From NCBI GenBank assembly GCA_050480705.1, contig JBJHAX010000008.1, forward strand, positions 1 through 64,000: a DNA stretch of 64,000 nucleotides, in the 5' to 3' direction. Each line of letters starts with the position of its first letter. Position 1 is the first letter of the stretch. This DNA comes from JBJHAX01 sp050480705 (GTDB lineage Bacteria; Actinomycetota; Nitriliruptoria; Nitriliruptorales; Nitriliruptoraceae). The notes under the pieces are model-generated. The model searched no databases and was not told the DNA's origin. It saw nothing but the letters and a program-made list of their open reading frames with translations. Positions 43,509-51,962 of this stretch are shown one piece after another. A program made the position numbers and the translations under genes.

Positions 43509-45413
43509 TCACCAGTGGAAGCCGAGCAGCCGCCAGTGGTAGAGAACGGGCACCAGGGCGACGAAGATGACGGCGAGCACGGCTGAGTGAACCCGCGCGA
43601 AAGGCGTCGAAGCACGCCGGGCGATGCTGGTGACCGCGACGACCGACAGTGCGATCGTTCCCGGCACCAGCAGCAGCGCGCCTGCGAGCAGCGCGATGGT
43701 GACCGTCCCCGGTGCGAGCATCGTTCCAGGATCGACGACGAACTGCGCGAGCATGCCGAGGAGCAGGATCACTCCAATGGTGCCGTTCAGGCCGGCGATG
43801 CGGCGTGACAGTGCCGGCCGCTGCGCCTGATCGCGCCTGCGCCGTCGACGTGCCCTGAGCCATCCGAGAGGCCAGCCGACCGCGGCGACCAGGGAGGTCA
43901 CGGCGAACAGGGCGAGCAGCGTTCCGTGCCACGCCGGGGTCTGATACCAGGCGATTCGTTCCATGGGGAACAGTTGCGTTCCGGCGATGTGCAGCATCGT
44001 CGCGTTGTCGCCGGCGAGGTCGAACGCGAGCGTGCGCTGCCCGTCGATTTCGTGGAACACCTCGGGATCGTCGGACGGCGCCCAGTGGCCGTCATCGACG
44101 AGGCCGGGCGCCATGACCGTGGTCAGCGTTCCGTCCGCGTCCTGGTCGACCCGCATCGTCGGGGTCCCGAGGAGTGAGACGACGCGCATGAACGTGTGGC
44201 GGTCGTAGCGGATCCACCGGTAGGTGCCGGTGTAGTGATCGGGGTCGAATGTTGCCGGCGCCGGCTCGATGCGCTCGACGGGCTCAGGTGTTGTTGCAGC
44301 GAGCACCGCGTCGACGACACGTCCAGCTGCCAGGGATCCCGATCCGTGGTTGAACGCAAGGAATACCCCGAGATCCTGTTCAGGGGCGAGGACGAGCAGG
44401 CTGCCGAACCCGATCCATCCGCCACCGTGCCCCACGGTCGCCCGGCCGTGCGAGGAACCCTGGAAGAAGCCGTAGCCGATGCCTGGCACGGCCGGGTGGG
44501 ACGTGAACTGCGGCGTCTGCATCCGCTCGATCGCCTCGGCGCCGAGCACGACGTCGTGGTGATCCGCGTGGCCGAGGTGGGCGAGCATGAACGCCGCCAT
44601 GTCTTCGCCGGTCGTCCAGAGCCCGCCCGCAGGTCGAAGGTGCAGATACCACGGTTCGACCGGTTGCGCGTCCGGACCGAATGGCTGGTAGCCGACAGCG
44701 TCGTAGGCGTCGGCTGCCGGTGGCCCGCCGAATGTCGTACGGTCCATGCCCAGCGGTTCGAGAATCTGTTCGGTGATGTAGACGTCGAAGGGTTCGCCGC
44801 TCACCGTCTCCACCGCGTGACCGGCCAGTCCGATGCCGTGGTTGTTGTACTGGTGGCGCTGGCCGGGTGGGCGGATTCGCGGCGGCAGGTTGTGCGCCAG
44901 GTTCTCGCCGAGCGGTTCGACGGCGTCGAGGTCGAGGGTGAACCAGCCGACCCAGTGCCGCTCGTCGAATCCGGCCGTGTGGGTGAGCAGGTGGTGGAGC
45001 GTCACCGGTTCGGCGAACGTCTCGGGCACCTGCACGTCGGCCAGATAATGGTTGACGTCGACGTCGAGCTCGAGCTGATGCTGTTCGACGAGCTGCATGA
45101 CCGCTGTCGCCGTGAACAGTTTCGTGACCGAGCCGATGTCGAAACGGGTCTCGCGCCAGTCGACGGTGACGTCGTTCTCCCGGTCGGCGTGGCCATAGCC
45201 GCGCGCGACGGCGATGTCACCGTCGCGCACGACGACGGCGACCGCGCCGGGGATGCCGTAGCGCTCCATCTCGGCCTCGACGGCGTCGTCGACGACCTGT
45301 GCGAGCGTGTCGGGTGACGTTTCGTCCTGTGTCGGCTCGGCATGCGCAGCAAGGGCGACGGCACCCAATGCCGTCACGGCGAGCACGGTGGAGAAGGTTT
45401 TCCAGCGCAACAT
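43509..45413 (-). CDS. Serine beta-lactamase-like hydrolase with C-terminal membrane domain
   Basis: 634 residues. Signal peptide at the N-terminus (VLAVTALGAVALAAHA), then a class C beta-lactamase/penicillin-binding fold: nucleophile Ser95 in FDIGSVTKLF, Tyr189-Asn190-Asn191 in HQYNNHG and the third box His329-Gly-Gly in VGHGGGW. A beta-rich middle domain follows and then four membrane helices from ~510 to the end. This layout suggests an exported esterase, D-aminopeptidase or peptide hydrolase tethered in the membrane; true beta-lactamase activity is not implied. Confidence 0.85.
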   Translation of the reverse strand: MLRWKTFSTVLAVTALGAVALAAHAEPTQDETSPDTLAQVVDDAVEAEMERYGIPGAVAVVVRDGDIAVARGYGHADRENDVTVDWRETRFDIGSVTKLFTATAVMQLVEQHQLELDVDVNHYLADVQVPETFAEPVTLHHLLTHTAGFDERHWVGWFTLDLDAVEPLGENLAHNLPPRIRPPGQRHQYNNHGIGLAGHAVETVSGEPFDVYITEQILEPLGMDRTTFGGPPAADAYDAVGYQPFGPDAQPVEPWYLHLRPAGGLWTTGEDMAAFMLAHLGHADHHDVVLGAEAIERMQTPQFTSHPAVPGIGYGFFQGSSHGRATVGHGGGWIGFGSLLVLAPEQDLGVFLAFNHGSGSLAAGRVVDAVLAATTPEPVERIEPAPATFDPDHYTGTYRWIRYDRHTFMRVVSLLGTPTMRVDQDADGTLTTVMAPGLVDDGHWAPSDDPEVFHEIDGQRTLAFDLAGDNATMLHIAGTQLFPMERIAWYQTPAWHGTLLALFAVTSLVAAVGWPLGWLRARRRRRRDQAQRPALSRRIAGLNGTIGVILLLGMLAQFVVDPGTMLAPGTVTIALLAGALLLVPGTIALSVVAVTSIARRASTPFARVHSAVLAVIFVALVPVLYHWRLLGFHW

Positions 45414-45486
45414 TGGCGACCCTGGAGGACAGCTGTGATGACGACGGACGCGAACGGCGCATCATGCCCGCTCGACACGCGGATTC

Positions 45487-45870
45487 CTACTCGGCGTTCG
45501 CCGCCGCATCGAGAGACCTGATGAGCGCGCGCGGGGCGCGGGTGCGGTAGCTGTCCTCGAGCAGTTCAGCGAGCAGCTCCGGGTCGACATCGTCCAGACG
45601 CACCAGCAGCGCCGGGTAACCGGCGTAGTGCGGCGTGGAGAACAGAACGCCCTGGTGCGCGTCGAGCAGTGCTTCTTTCTCGTCCGGATCGCAGAACACG
45701 ACCAGCACCTGGCTGTCGTGGACGTCGTCGCGGGCGTGCTCTGAGGGCGCCCATAGCCGGCAGAACGGGCGTGTGCGGACCTTGAGGGCCGGGCTGCCGC
45801 GGTAGGAAGGCGCTTCGACGACCTCGGGCAGCCGCATGCCGAGCCGGCGCACATCGTCGAAATCAGCCAT
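45487..45870 (-). CDS. MmcQ/YjbR-family protein
   Basis: 127 residues. DDVRRLGMRLPEVVEAPSYR at the N-terminus, then ALKVRTRPFCRLW, VLVVFCDPDEKEALLDAH and YAGYPALLVRLDDVDPELLAELLEDSYR, the pattern of the CyaY-like MmcQ/YjbR fold. The family is often called DNA-binding but the function is poorly known. Divergent from the XdhC-like gene. Confidence 0.8.
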   Translation of the reverse strand: MADFDDVRRLGMRLPEVVEAPSYRGSPALKVRTRPFCRLWAPSEHARDDVHDSQVLVVFCDPDEKEALLDAHQGVLFSTPHYAGYPALLVRLDDVDPELLAELLEDSYRTRAPRALIRSLDAAANAE

Positions 45871-45945
45871 GCGGTCATCGATCCGATGGACAGCGCACCG
45901 TGGCGCAGTAGCGTCACACTAGCCGTCGACGGGCCGAGGATCTCG

Positions 45946-46452
45946 ATGACTGATGTTGCATGCGCGATCGCTCAGGGCGAGGTGTCCGTCAACGTCGCCG
46001 ACCGGCGGCTGGTCGCCGTCTATGCGACGCCGTTGTCGGGCGTGCTGCTCCATTGGGCGCGAGAGCTCGGCTTCGACACCGTTCTCCTCGAGCCCGACGT
46101 CGCGCGCCACGACGACCCGGCAGTAGCGCAGGCGGCACGGCTGATCGGCGATCCCGGGTCAGCCGGCGTCGATGAACTGACCGATGTCGTCGTGACCGAC
46201 CATCATCGTGACGATCTCGGGGAGGTCATGGCGTCGCTGCTCGCGGCGCACCCACGCTGGATCGGCATCATCGGATCCCCCCGCCACGAAGCGCCGCACG
46301 TGGCTGCCCTGCGCGAACGGGGCGTCGACGAGCCGGCCATTGCATCGGTGCACCGGCCGATCGGACTCGACATCGGTTCGCGCACACCGCCCGAGATCGC
46401 GCTGTCGGTGCTCGCAGGCCTGCTGGCCGACCGCAACGGCCGCGCGGCGTAA
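45946..46452 (+). CDS. XdhC-family protein, C-terminal Rossmann domain only
   Basis: 168 residues. The core is the XdhC C-terminal Rossmann domain: WIGIIGSPRHEAPHVAALRE, then VHRPIGLDIGSRTPPEIALS and VLAGLLADRNGR. XdhC proteins insert sulfurated molybdenum cofactor into xanthine-dehydrogenase-type enzymes; full-length members have an extra N-terminal domain that is lacking here. No molybdenum enzyme gene is nearby. ATG 45946 follows GAGG; an upstream ATG at 45886 lacks a ribosome site. Confidence 0.8.
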   Translation: MTDVACAIAQGEVSVNVADRRLVAVYATPLSGVLLHWARELGFDTVLLEPDVARHDDPAVAQAARLIGDPGSAGVDELTDVVVTDHHRDDLGEVMASLLAAHPRWIGIIGSPRHEAPHVAALRERGVDEPAIASVHRPIGLDIGSRTPPEIALSVLAGLLADRNGRAA

Positions 46453-46490
46453 CGCCGCACGGGTCGTTCATCTACGAAGGAGCGTGGCGG

Positions 46491-47372
46491 ATGCTGCTGC
46501 GCCGTTCGCGCATCACACCCGTCGCCCTGTGGGGCGCAATGCGCCTGAGTGCGCGCGGCGCACCGCGGGTGTCGGGACGGCTGGCGGCGTGGCTGTGGAG
46601 CGTGCCGTGGCAGCGCATGCGGTCGACGAATCATGCGGCGCCGCTGACGCCTGCCGTTGCCTGGCGAGCCGAGACGATCGAGTTGGCGCTTGCGTCGACC
46701 GGCGGCTTGCCGCCGATGCGACGGCGCGTCGTGGTGCGTACGGCAGGCAGTGGCCCGACGGTGCTGCTGGCGCACGGGTGGGCCGACAACTGGACGGGCC
46801 TGTCCGAGATCGCGCGCGTGCTGCACGGTGAAGGCTTCCGTGTCGCCACGGCCGACTTGCCGTCGCACGGGACGACGCGGGGAATGCGCACCGATGGCAT
46901 CCAGTTCGCAGACGCAATCACCACGTTGGCGACGCACGTTCGCGCCGACCATGTCGTCGCGCACTCGATGGGTGCGCTCGGCACCCTCATCGCGCTGCGC
47001 GACGGGCTCGATGTCGCAAAGGTCGGCCTGCTCGCGCCGGTGGTCAGCATCGAAACCGCGTTCGACGGTTTTCGCGCGATCGCACCGATGCCGCACAGGA
47101 CCGCTGACGAACTGCGCCGGTTCATCAGCCGCCGCTACGGCCCCGACGTCTGGACGCGGCTTTCGTTCGACACCCAGCCTCCGCGGCGAGACATCCCGGC
47201 GATCGTGTTCCACGACCACGACGATGAACGCGTCGGAATCGCCACGTCACGTCGTCTCGTCGACGCCTGGGAGAACGCGATGCTGGTCGAGTCGAGCGGA
47301 CTGGGCCATCGTCGTCTCGTTCAGAGCGAGGAGACGGCGATGCGGCTCGCACGGTTTCTCCGCGCGTCGTGA
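46491..47372 (+). CDS. Alpha/beta-fold hydrolase
   Basis: 293 residues. Oxyanion region TVLLAHGWADNWTG, nucleophile elbow VVAHSMGALG (Ser in AHSMG), a late acid in VFHDHDDERVG and the catalytic His near SSGLGHRRLV. An N-terminal extension of ~70 residues precedes the fold and may include a short amphipathic or membrane-associated segment. Substrate unknown (esterase or lipase-like). AAGGAG precedes ATG 46491. Confidence 0.85.
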   Translation: MLLRRSRITPVALWGAMRLSARGAPRVSGRLAAWLWSVPWQRMRSTNHAAPLTPAVAWRAETIELALASTGGLPPMRRRVVVRTAGSGPTVLLAHGWADNWTGLSEIARVLHGEGFRVATADLPSHGTTRGMRTDGIQFADAITTLATHVRADHVVAHSMGALGTLIALRDGLDVAKVGLLAPVVSIETAFDGFRAIAPMPHRTADELRRFISRRYGPDVWTRLSFDTQPPRRDIPAIVFHDHDDERVGIATSRRLVDAWENAMLVESSGLGHRRLVQSEETAMRLARFLRAS

Positions 47373-47403
47373 GTTGCGATCGTCAGGGCTGCTTGCTCTC
47401 CTT

Positions 47404-47431
47404 CAAAAAAGTCCGTACATTTCCGTTTTTG
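47404..47431. promoter_or_regulatory. AT-rich patch flanked by CAAAAA/TTTTTG
   Basis: In otherwise GC-rich DNA, CAAAAA and TTTTTG form 6-bp inverted arms around a 16-bp core, just 18 bp before the MBL-rhodanese gene. It may be a promoter element or operator. Only position and composition support this. Confidence 0.25.
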
Positions 47432-47448
47432 CGCGTTGCAGGGACGAC

Positions 47449-48843
47449 ATGCAGATCGTCACGATCGAAACCCCGTCACTGGGTGACCGCAGCTACGTGA
47501 TCAGCGACGGTGACGTCGCGGTCGTCATCGATCCCCAGCGCGACATCGATCGCATCGTCGATGTGATCGAGTCGAATTCGTGGCGTATCACGCATGTGCT
47601 CGAGACCCACATGCACAACGACTACGTCTCCGGGGGGCTCGAGCTCGCGCGCGTCAGCGCTGCGCGTTACGTCATGGCTGCCGCCGAGGAGGCGTTTTTC
47701 GACTTCGACGGCGTCGCCGACGGCGACACGATCCGCACCGGGCGACTCGAACTCACGGCGCTCCACACACCTGGACACACGCCGACCCACATGTCCTATG
47801 TGGTCGAGGGCCCCGGCGGACAGCCGGCGGTGTTCAGCGGTGGGTCGCTGCTGTACGGCTCGGTCGGGCGCACCGACCTGATCTCGCTCGCCCGGCGTGA
47901 CGAACTCACCCGCCTGCAGCACGCATCGGCACGTCGCCTCGCGGACGAACTCGACGACGCGACCACGGTGCTGCCGACCCACGGGTTCGGTTCGTTCTGC
48001 TCCTCGGCCGCCGCCGACGAACACACCAGCAACGTCGACGAGCGCACCGGCGTTCAGATCTCCACGATCGGCGAACAGCGCCGCACGAACCTGGCGTTGG
48101 TGACCGCCGACGTCGACGAGTTCGTGTCCATGATCGTCGATGGTCTCGACGCCTACCCGCGCTACTACGCGCATATGGCGCCACGCAACAAGGTCGGCGC
48201 TGGCCCGATCGATCTGACCCCTGCGGTCGAGGCCGATCCCGCCGAACTGGCCCGACGCATCCACGCAGGGGAGTGGGTGGTCGATCTGCGTTCCCGCACA
48301 GCGTTCGCAGCCGACCACGTCACCGGGACGATCAACGTCGAAGTGGGAACGTCGTTCGTGACGTACCTGGCGTGGCTGGTCCCGTGGGGTATGCCGGTCA
48401 CACTGGTCGGCGATGCGCAACACGAGGTCGACGAAGCGCAACGGCAACTCGTCCGTGTCGGCATCGAACGCCCCGCTGCGCAGGCCACAGGCGGCGTCGA
48501 CGCCTTCGGTGTCGGCTTGGACCGCAGCGGCTACCGGGTGAGCGACCTCGAGGATCTCGCCAAGCGCGTCGCTGCCGACGAGCGGCTCCACATCCTCGAT
48601 GTGCGTCGCGGCGATGAACGGCGTGCGGGAGGAATCGCGGGCTCGCAACACATCCCCATTCACGAGCTCGAGCGCCGCATGGACGAGGTGCCTGCCGGCA
48701 TCGACGTCTGGGTGCACTGCGCCTCGGGCTACCGGGCGTCGATCGCTGCCTCACTGCTCGTTCGGGGCGGGCGACGCTGTGTGCTCGTCGATGACGATGA
48801 CGCGCGGCTGCGCGAGCTCGGATTCGAACTGGTGTCGTCGTGA
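47449..48843 (+). CDS. MBL-fold protein with two rhodanese domains (persulfide dioxygenase-like)
   Basis: 464 residues. Residues ~1-235 are a metallo-beta-lactamase fold related to ETHE1/PDO (HxH motif: His54, His56, Asp58 in ETHMHNDYVSGG; HTPGHTPTH), but the later iron-ligand Asp of the ETHE1 FTGD motif is Gly here (VFSGGSLLYGSVGRTDL) and HADH is HNDY. A first rhodanese domain (~265-355) has no active-site cysteine; the second (~370-464) has Cys424 in WVHCASGYRAS. Family members handle glutathione/thiol persulfides in sulfide detoxification. The altered site may mean a different metal or mechanism. Confidence 0.88.
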   Translation: MQIVTIETPSLGDRSYVISDGDVAVVIDPQRDIDRIVDVIESNSWRITHVLETHMHNDYVSGGLELARVSAARYVMAAAEEAFFDFDGVADGDTIRTGRLELTALHTPGHTPTHMSYVVEGPGGQPAVFSGGSLLYGSVGRTDLISLARRDELTRLQHASARRLADELDDATTVLPTHGFGSFCSSAAADEHTSNVDERTGVQISTIGEQRRTNLALVTADVDEFVSMIVDGLDAYPRYYAHMAPRNKVGAGPIDLTPAVEADPAELARRIHAGEWVVDLRSRTAFAADHVTGTINVEVGTSFVTYLAWLVPWGMPVTLVGDAQHEVDEAQRQLVRVGIERPAAQATGGVDAFGVGLDRSGYRVSDLEDLAKRVAADERLHILDVRRGDERRAGGIAGSQHIPIHELERRMDEVPAGIDVWVHCASGYRASIAASLLVRGGRRCVLVDDDDARLRELGFELVSS

Positions 48844-48863
48844 ACCTGCGTCGCATTCGAAGC

Positions 48864-48888
48864 GGCGCGCTACCCACACAGGCGCGCC
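48864..48888. terminator. Inverted repeat between the MBL-rhodanese and GntR genes
   Basis: GGCGCGC / GCGCGCC with an 11-nt loop, 21 bp after one stop and 4 bp before the GntR GTG. It could terminate the upstream message or be an autoregulatory operator of the GntR gene; the sequence does not decide. Confidence 0.3.
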
Positions 48889-48891
48889 ATC

Positions 48892-49614
48892 GTGGCTGAA
48901 CGATCCGCACCCCTGTGGCAGCAGGTGCGTGACGATCTCGAGCGGCGCATCGCCACCGGTGATTTCGCGGATCGGTTCCCAACCGATCGCGAGCTGGTCG
49001 AGCATTACCACGTGAGCCGCCATACGGCACGCGAGGCGGTGCGCCGGATGCGCAGCCGCGGGGCGGTGGAGCGGCACCGTGGACGCGGAAGCTTCGTCAA
49101 CAGTGCGCGGCTGACCCAGCCCCTCGGAGGCCTCTACAGCCTGTTCCGGTCCGTCGAGGACCAGGGCCTGGAGCAGCGCTCCGAGGTGAGGGCGCTCGAG
49201 TGCGTTCGTGATGTCCTCGCAGCCTCACAACTCGGCCTCGCACCCGACGCCGAGCTGGTGCATCTCGCACGGACACGTTTCGCCGCCGACGAGCCGCTGG
49301 CCGTGGATGATGTCTGGATGCCGTACGAGGTCGGTGCGCCGCTGCTCGGCGTCGATTTCACGCGTACCGCGCTCTACGAGGAGCTGTTGCGTCGGACCGG
49401 TCGGCGTCTGACGGCAGTCGAGGAGGAACTCGAACCGCGTATCGCTGACGACGCCACAACCCGCGAGCTCCGGCTCGCCGAAGGCGAGGCGCTTCTCGCC
49501 GTGCGTCGACGCGGATTCAGCGGGAGCGAGACCATCGAGTACCGCACGATGCTCATCCGTGGTCAGCGTCTGACCTACACCTACAGATGGCAGGCCGAGG
49601 ACGCCGACGCCTGA
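48892..49614 (+). CDS. GntR-family regulator with UTRA ligand domain
   Basis: 240 residues. Winged helix at 1-75: PLWQQVRDDLERRIATGDF, FPTDRELVEHYHVSRHTARE, then VERHRGRGSFV. Residues ~90-240 are the UTRA (HutC-type) domain: LARTRFAADEPLAVDDVWMP and RRGFSGSETIEYRTMLIRG. HutC-group regulators usually sense sugars, amino acids or their derivatives. No clear Shine-Dalgarno sequence precedes the GTG. Target unknown; it may act on its neighbours. Confidence 0.88.
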   Translation: MAERSAPLWQQVRDDLERRIATGDFADRFPTDRELVEHYHVSRHTAREAVRRMRSRGAVERHRGRGSFVNSARLTQPLGGLYSLFRSVEDQGLEQRSEVRALECVRDVLAASQLGLAPDAELVHLARTRFAADEPLAVDDVWMPYEVGAPLLGVDFTRTALYEELLRRTGRRLTAVEEELEPRIADDATTRELRLAEGEALLAVRRRGFSGSETIEYRTMLIRGQRLTYTYRWQAEDADA

Positions 49615-49633
49615 ACGCGACTGCTCGGCGACG

Positions 49634-50047
49634 TCAGGGCGCCGCGCGCCGCGTCGACGCCGCGAAGGCGAGTACCGCAGACAGCGCCGTGAGCAGCACA
49701 CCGAGCGGCACATGGACCGCAGACGCGACGACGAGGCCGCCACGATGGCCCGCGTAGCCGAGCCCGATCTGCGCGAACGATCCGAGTACGAGCGCCATCG
49801 CGACCAGCGACATCCATCCAGGTCGGCGGCCGAAGAACGCCATCATCGCGGCGAGTGCTGCAAGCACCAGGGTGAGCATGCCGAGCCAACCGTGCAGCTC
49901 GAAGAGTCCCGGATTCATGAACGCCGCAGGACCGGCCAACGCAGCCTGGACGAGCAACGTGGCCAGCAGCGCGATGGCGACGACACGAAAGCCGCCTCCC
50001 GATGTGGTCGCAGCGTCAGGGGCGGCGTCGGGCGACGGAGATGACAT
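49634..50047 (-). CDS. Four-helix membrane protein, DUF6220-like
   Basis: 137 residues with four membrane helices (VVAIALLATLLVQAALAGP; LHGWLGMLTLVLAALAAMM; MSLVAMALVLGSFAQIGLGY; VHVPLGVLLTALSAVLAFA). A His opens helix 2 (ELHGW) and another lies at the start of helix 4 (SAVHVPLG), a spacing like heme-binding four-helix cytochrome b proteins and the DUF6220 group. Heme binding is a guess. It converges with the GntR gene. Confidence 0.6.
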   Translation of the reverse strand: MSSPSPDAAPDAATTSGGGFRVVAIALLATLLVQAALAGPAAFMNPGLFELHGWLGMLTLVLAALAAMMAFFGRRPGWMSLVAMALVLGSFAQIGLGYAGHRGGLVVASAVHVPLGVLLTALSAVLAFAASTRRAAP

Positions 50048-50161
50048 GGCGGCTCCCTACGGGTCGGCTCGAAGGGCGGTCGGGTTCACGGGCATAGTAA
50101 GGGCCGGCGCGTGGCATCCACGCCACCCGCCAGCGCGGTCATGGCGAGGCCGACGGCCGCA

Positions 50162-51256
50162 TCAGTAGCGCAGGATCGCAGCGGGTAGCCCCATCGCGAC
50201 ACGGTCCACACTGAGTCGGACGACGTCGCCTGCGTGCTCGAGCGTCGCGCGGATCGCTTCGTTGACGGCATCGCGCATGACGTCGTCACGCCCTGCCGCA
50301 CCGGCCGCGGGCACCAGCAGCATCGCAACACGACCGTTGTGCGCGGCCCGGGTGATCGCCGCCATGTCCAGCGACTCGGTGAGGCCCTGATCATTCGCCC
50401 GGTCGAATCGCGCGAGTGCCCGAGCTTGCGCCGTGTGGCCCGAGTCGTCGGCGACGCCCCATGCGGCATCGAGCAGGGCTGTGGGTGCGGTGTCATGCGG
50501 CGTGCCGGGGATGGTGCCGATGATCTCGAAGCCGGCGGCCTTGCGGAACTCGTCGACGAGATCCGCGACGCCTGCGACAACCACGGGAAGGCTCCGTTCG
50601 ATGACCACCGGCCTGAGTGCGCGGTCGACGGCATGGAGAAAGCTCGCTCGCCGTGCGTCCGAGAGGTCCTTCGCTCCGCCATGACCGTGATAGAACGCCG
50701 CGTCACCCGGCCCGCTGGAAGCGGCACGCATCTGCAGGGTGTGTTCACGGTCACCCGGCTCGAGCAGGCCGGCCAGCTCATCCTCCAAACCGGGGAGCGC
50801 CACGTCGGTGACCATGTGCCGCGCGGCCTCGAACAGTTGCACCTGGTGAAGGCTCAGACCGATCACGAGCAGTCGTTCATCCGGTCCAAACGCCTCCGCG
50901 ATGGGCCACAGGTCCGGCACGTGCGAGATCGCGACGTACTCGTCGACCGGCACGGGCAGCTGCAGGACACGTGCGTCGTCCGTCGTGAGTAGCAGTGCGA
51001 GACCTCGTGCCTGCGCGTAGGGCCGTGTCGTCGTGTCACGGAGCGCAACCGCTGGTGCGAGCAGTCGTTCAATCGCGGCATCGTCGATGTCGTCGGCCTC
51101 GAGGCGTCGACGGGCGTCGTTGATCAGGGAACGCAGCCGTGTCGGTTCCCGGCCCTGACGCGACGTGGGCGGTTCGACCGGCAGGAACATCGATACGCAC
51201 GGCGACGTCGCCGATCGCGCGAACGCCAGCAGATCCTCACGGTCAGGCATCTCCAC
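50162..51256 (-). CDS. Bacterial eRF1-like protein (baeRF family 3-like)
   Basis: 364 residues. N-terminal CVSMFLPVEPPTSRQGREPT and RLRSLINDARRRLEADDI, LLAPAVALRDTTTR, LALLLTTDDARVLQLPVPV and LLVIGLSLHQVQLFEAARH match the baeRF3 pattern, where bacterial relatives of archaeal/eukaryotic release factors lack the NIKS/GGQ stop-codon machinery. A second half includes HTLQMRAASSGPGDAAFYHG and a L7Ae-like end (VAMLLVPAAGAAGR). Proposed roles are in ribosome rescue or stress, unproven. GTG 51256 with GGAGG 8 bp ahead. Confidence 0.7.
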   Translation of the reverse strand: MEMPDREDLLAFARSATSPCVSMFLPVEPPTSRQGREPTRLRSLINDARRRLEADDIDDAAIERLLAPAVALRDTTTRPYAQARGLALLLTTDDARVLQLPVPVDEYVAISHVPDLWPIAEAFGPDERLLVIGLSLHQVQLFEAARHMVTDVALPGLEDELAGLLEPGDREHTLQMRAASSGPGDAAFYHGHGGAKDLSDARRASFLHAVDRALRPVVIERSLPVVVAGVADLVDEFRKAAGFEIIGTIPGTPHDTAPTALLDAAWGVADDSGHTAQARALARFDRANDQGLTESLDMAAITRAAHNGRVAMLLVPAAGAAGRDDVMRDAVNEAIRATLEHAGDVVRLSVDRVAMGLPAAILRY

Positions 51257-51287
51257 GGGGTCCTCCTCGTCGTGGTCGCTCCCAGAT

Positions 51288-51302
51288 GTTCCTCAGAGGA
51301 AC
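51288..51302. promoter_or_regulatory. 15-bp palindrome upstream of the baeRF gene
   Basis: GTTCCTC-A-GAGGAAC is perfectly symmetrical and lies 32-46 bp before the baeRF-like start, within the divergent 299-bp region shared with the gene at 51556. Position fits an operator or leader hairpin. Confidence 0.4.
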
Positions 51303-51454
51303 CGTCTGACGCCAGATGCACAAGACCTCCCGGACAGGGCACTTGGGGAGGTGTGTGCCGCCGGATACTGCACAGGTGGGGGCGTGGCCCGCCTTGGTGG
51401 ACGGTGAGCGTTCGACGACGTGCCACGCGTGTGCGAACCAGGTGCGGTGACGCC

Positions 51455-51468
51455 CATGTACTTACATG
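51455..51468. promoter_or_regulatory. 14-bp palindrome in the divergent region
   Basis: CATGTA-CT-TACATG, perfect 6-bp arms around two bases, 88 bp before the small gene at 51556. AT-richer than its surroundings, as operators often are. A third inverted pair, ACCTCCC/GGGAGGT, lies at 51325-51352. Confidence 0.45.
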
Positions 51469-51555
51469 AAACGTCTGACAACGGGCCGTTTGGCACTGAA
51501 ACGAGCGTCTCGGCGGCGCCATCATCGGCTGGCACGTACAAAGGAGGCGCTGGCC

Positions 51556-51855
51556 ATGAGCGCCGAAGCGCATGCCGTACAACACCATCCGCTGTCGATT
51601 CCGAGAACAGCGGGTGCCGAGATCGCCTCGGAGGCAACAGACATCGACGAGTGGGCAGTCGTCGAAGCGCGCGTCGTGTGCGCCAACGTCGCCGAGCAGT
51701 TGGTCGACGCTGGCGCGTCGCTCGCGCACCTGTCCGCGACGGGGGGACTCGACGCGGTGACCCTGCAGTCGCTGGTGGAGGCGACCGAAGCGATCGACCA
51801 CGCGCACCGCGCAATCACCGACGCGCTGCACGGGCCGACGGTCCACGCCGCCTGA
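51556..51855 (+). CDS. Small acidic helical protein of unknown function
   Basis: 99 residues. AAGGAGG lies 9 bp before the ATG, the strongest ribosome site in the neighbourhood. The central part is helical (EWAVVEARVVCANVAEQLVD; LQSLVEATEAIDHAHRAITD) with one cysteine; no signal, membrane helix or known motif. Divergent from the baeRF-like gene and 107 bp upstream of the thioredoxin-DsbD gene. Function unknown. Confidence 0.6.
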   Translation: MSAEAHAVQHHPLSIPRTAGAEIASEATDIDEWAVVEARVVCANVAEQLVDAGASLAHLSATGGLDAVTLQSLVEATEAIDHAHRAITDALHGPTVHAA

Positions 51856-51962
51856 GGCGAACGGGCAGGCCGCGTGGGCGAGCCCGGCTGTCGCACACGG
51901 CTGCCGACCCGGCAGCGACACCGACTGCGCAGCTGCGAAAACGGGCAATCGGCCCGTGGTTC

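Noticed and set aside
47476..48717. 413-residue minus-strand open frame
   Set aside because: Complement of the MBL-rhodanese gene; no plausible domain.
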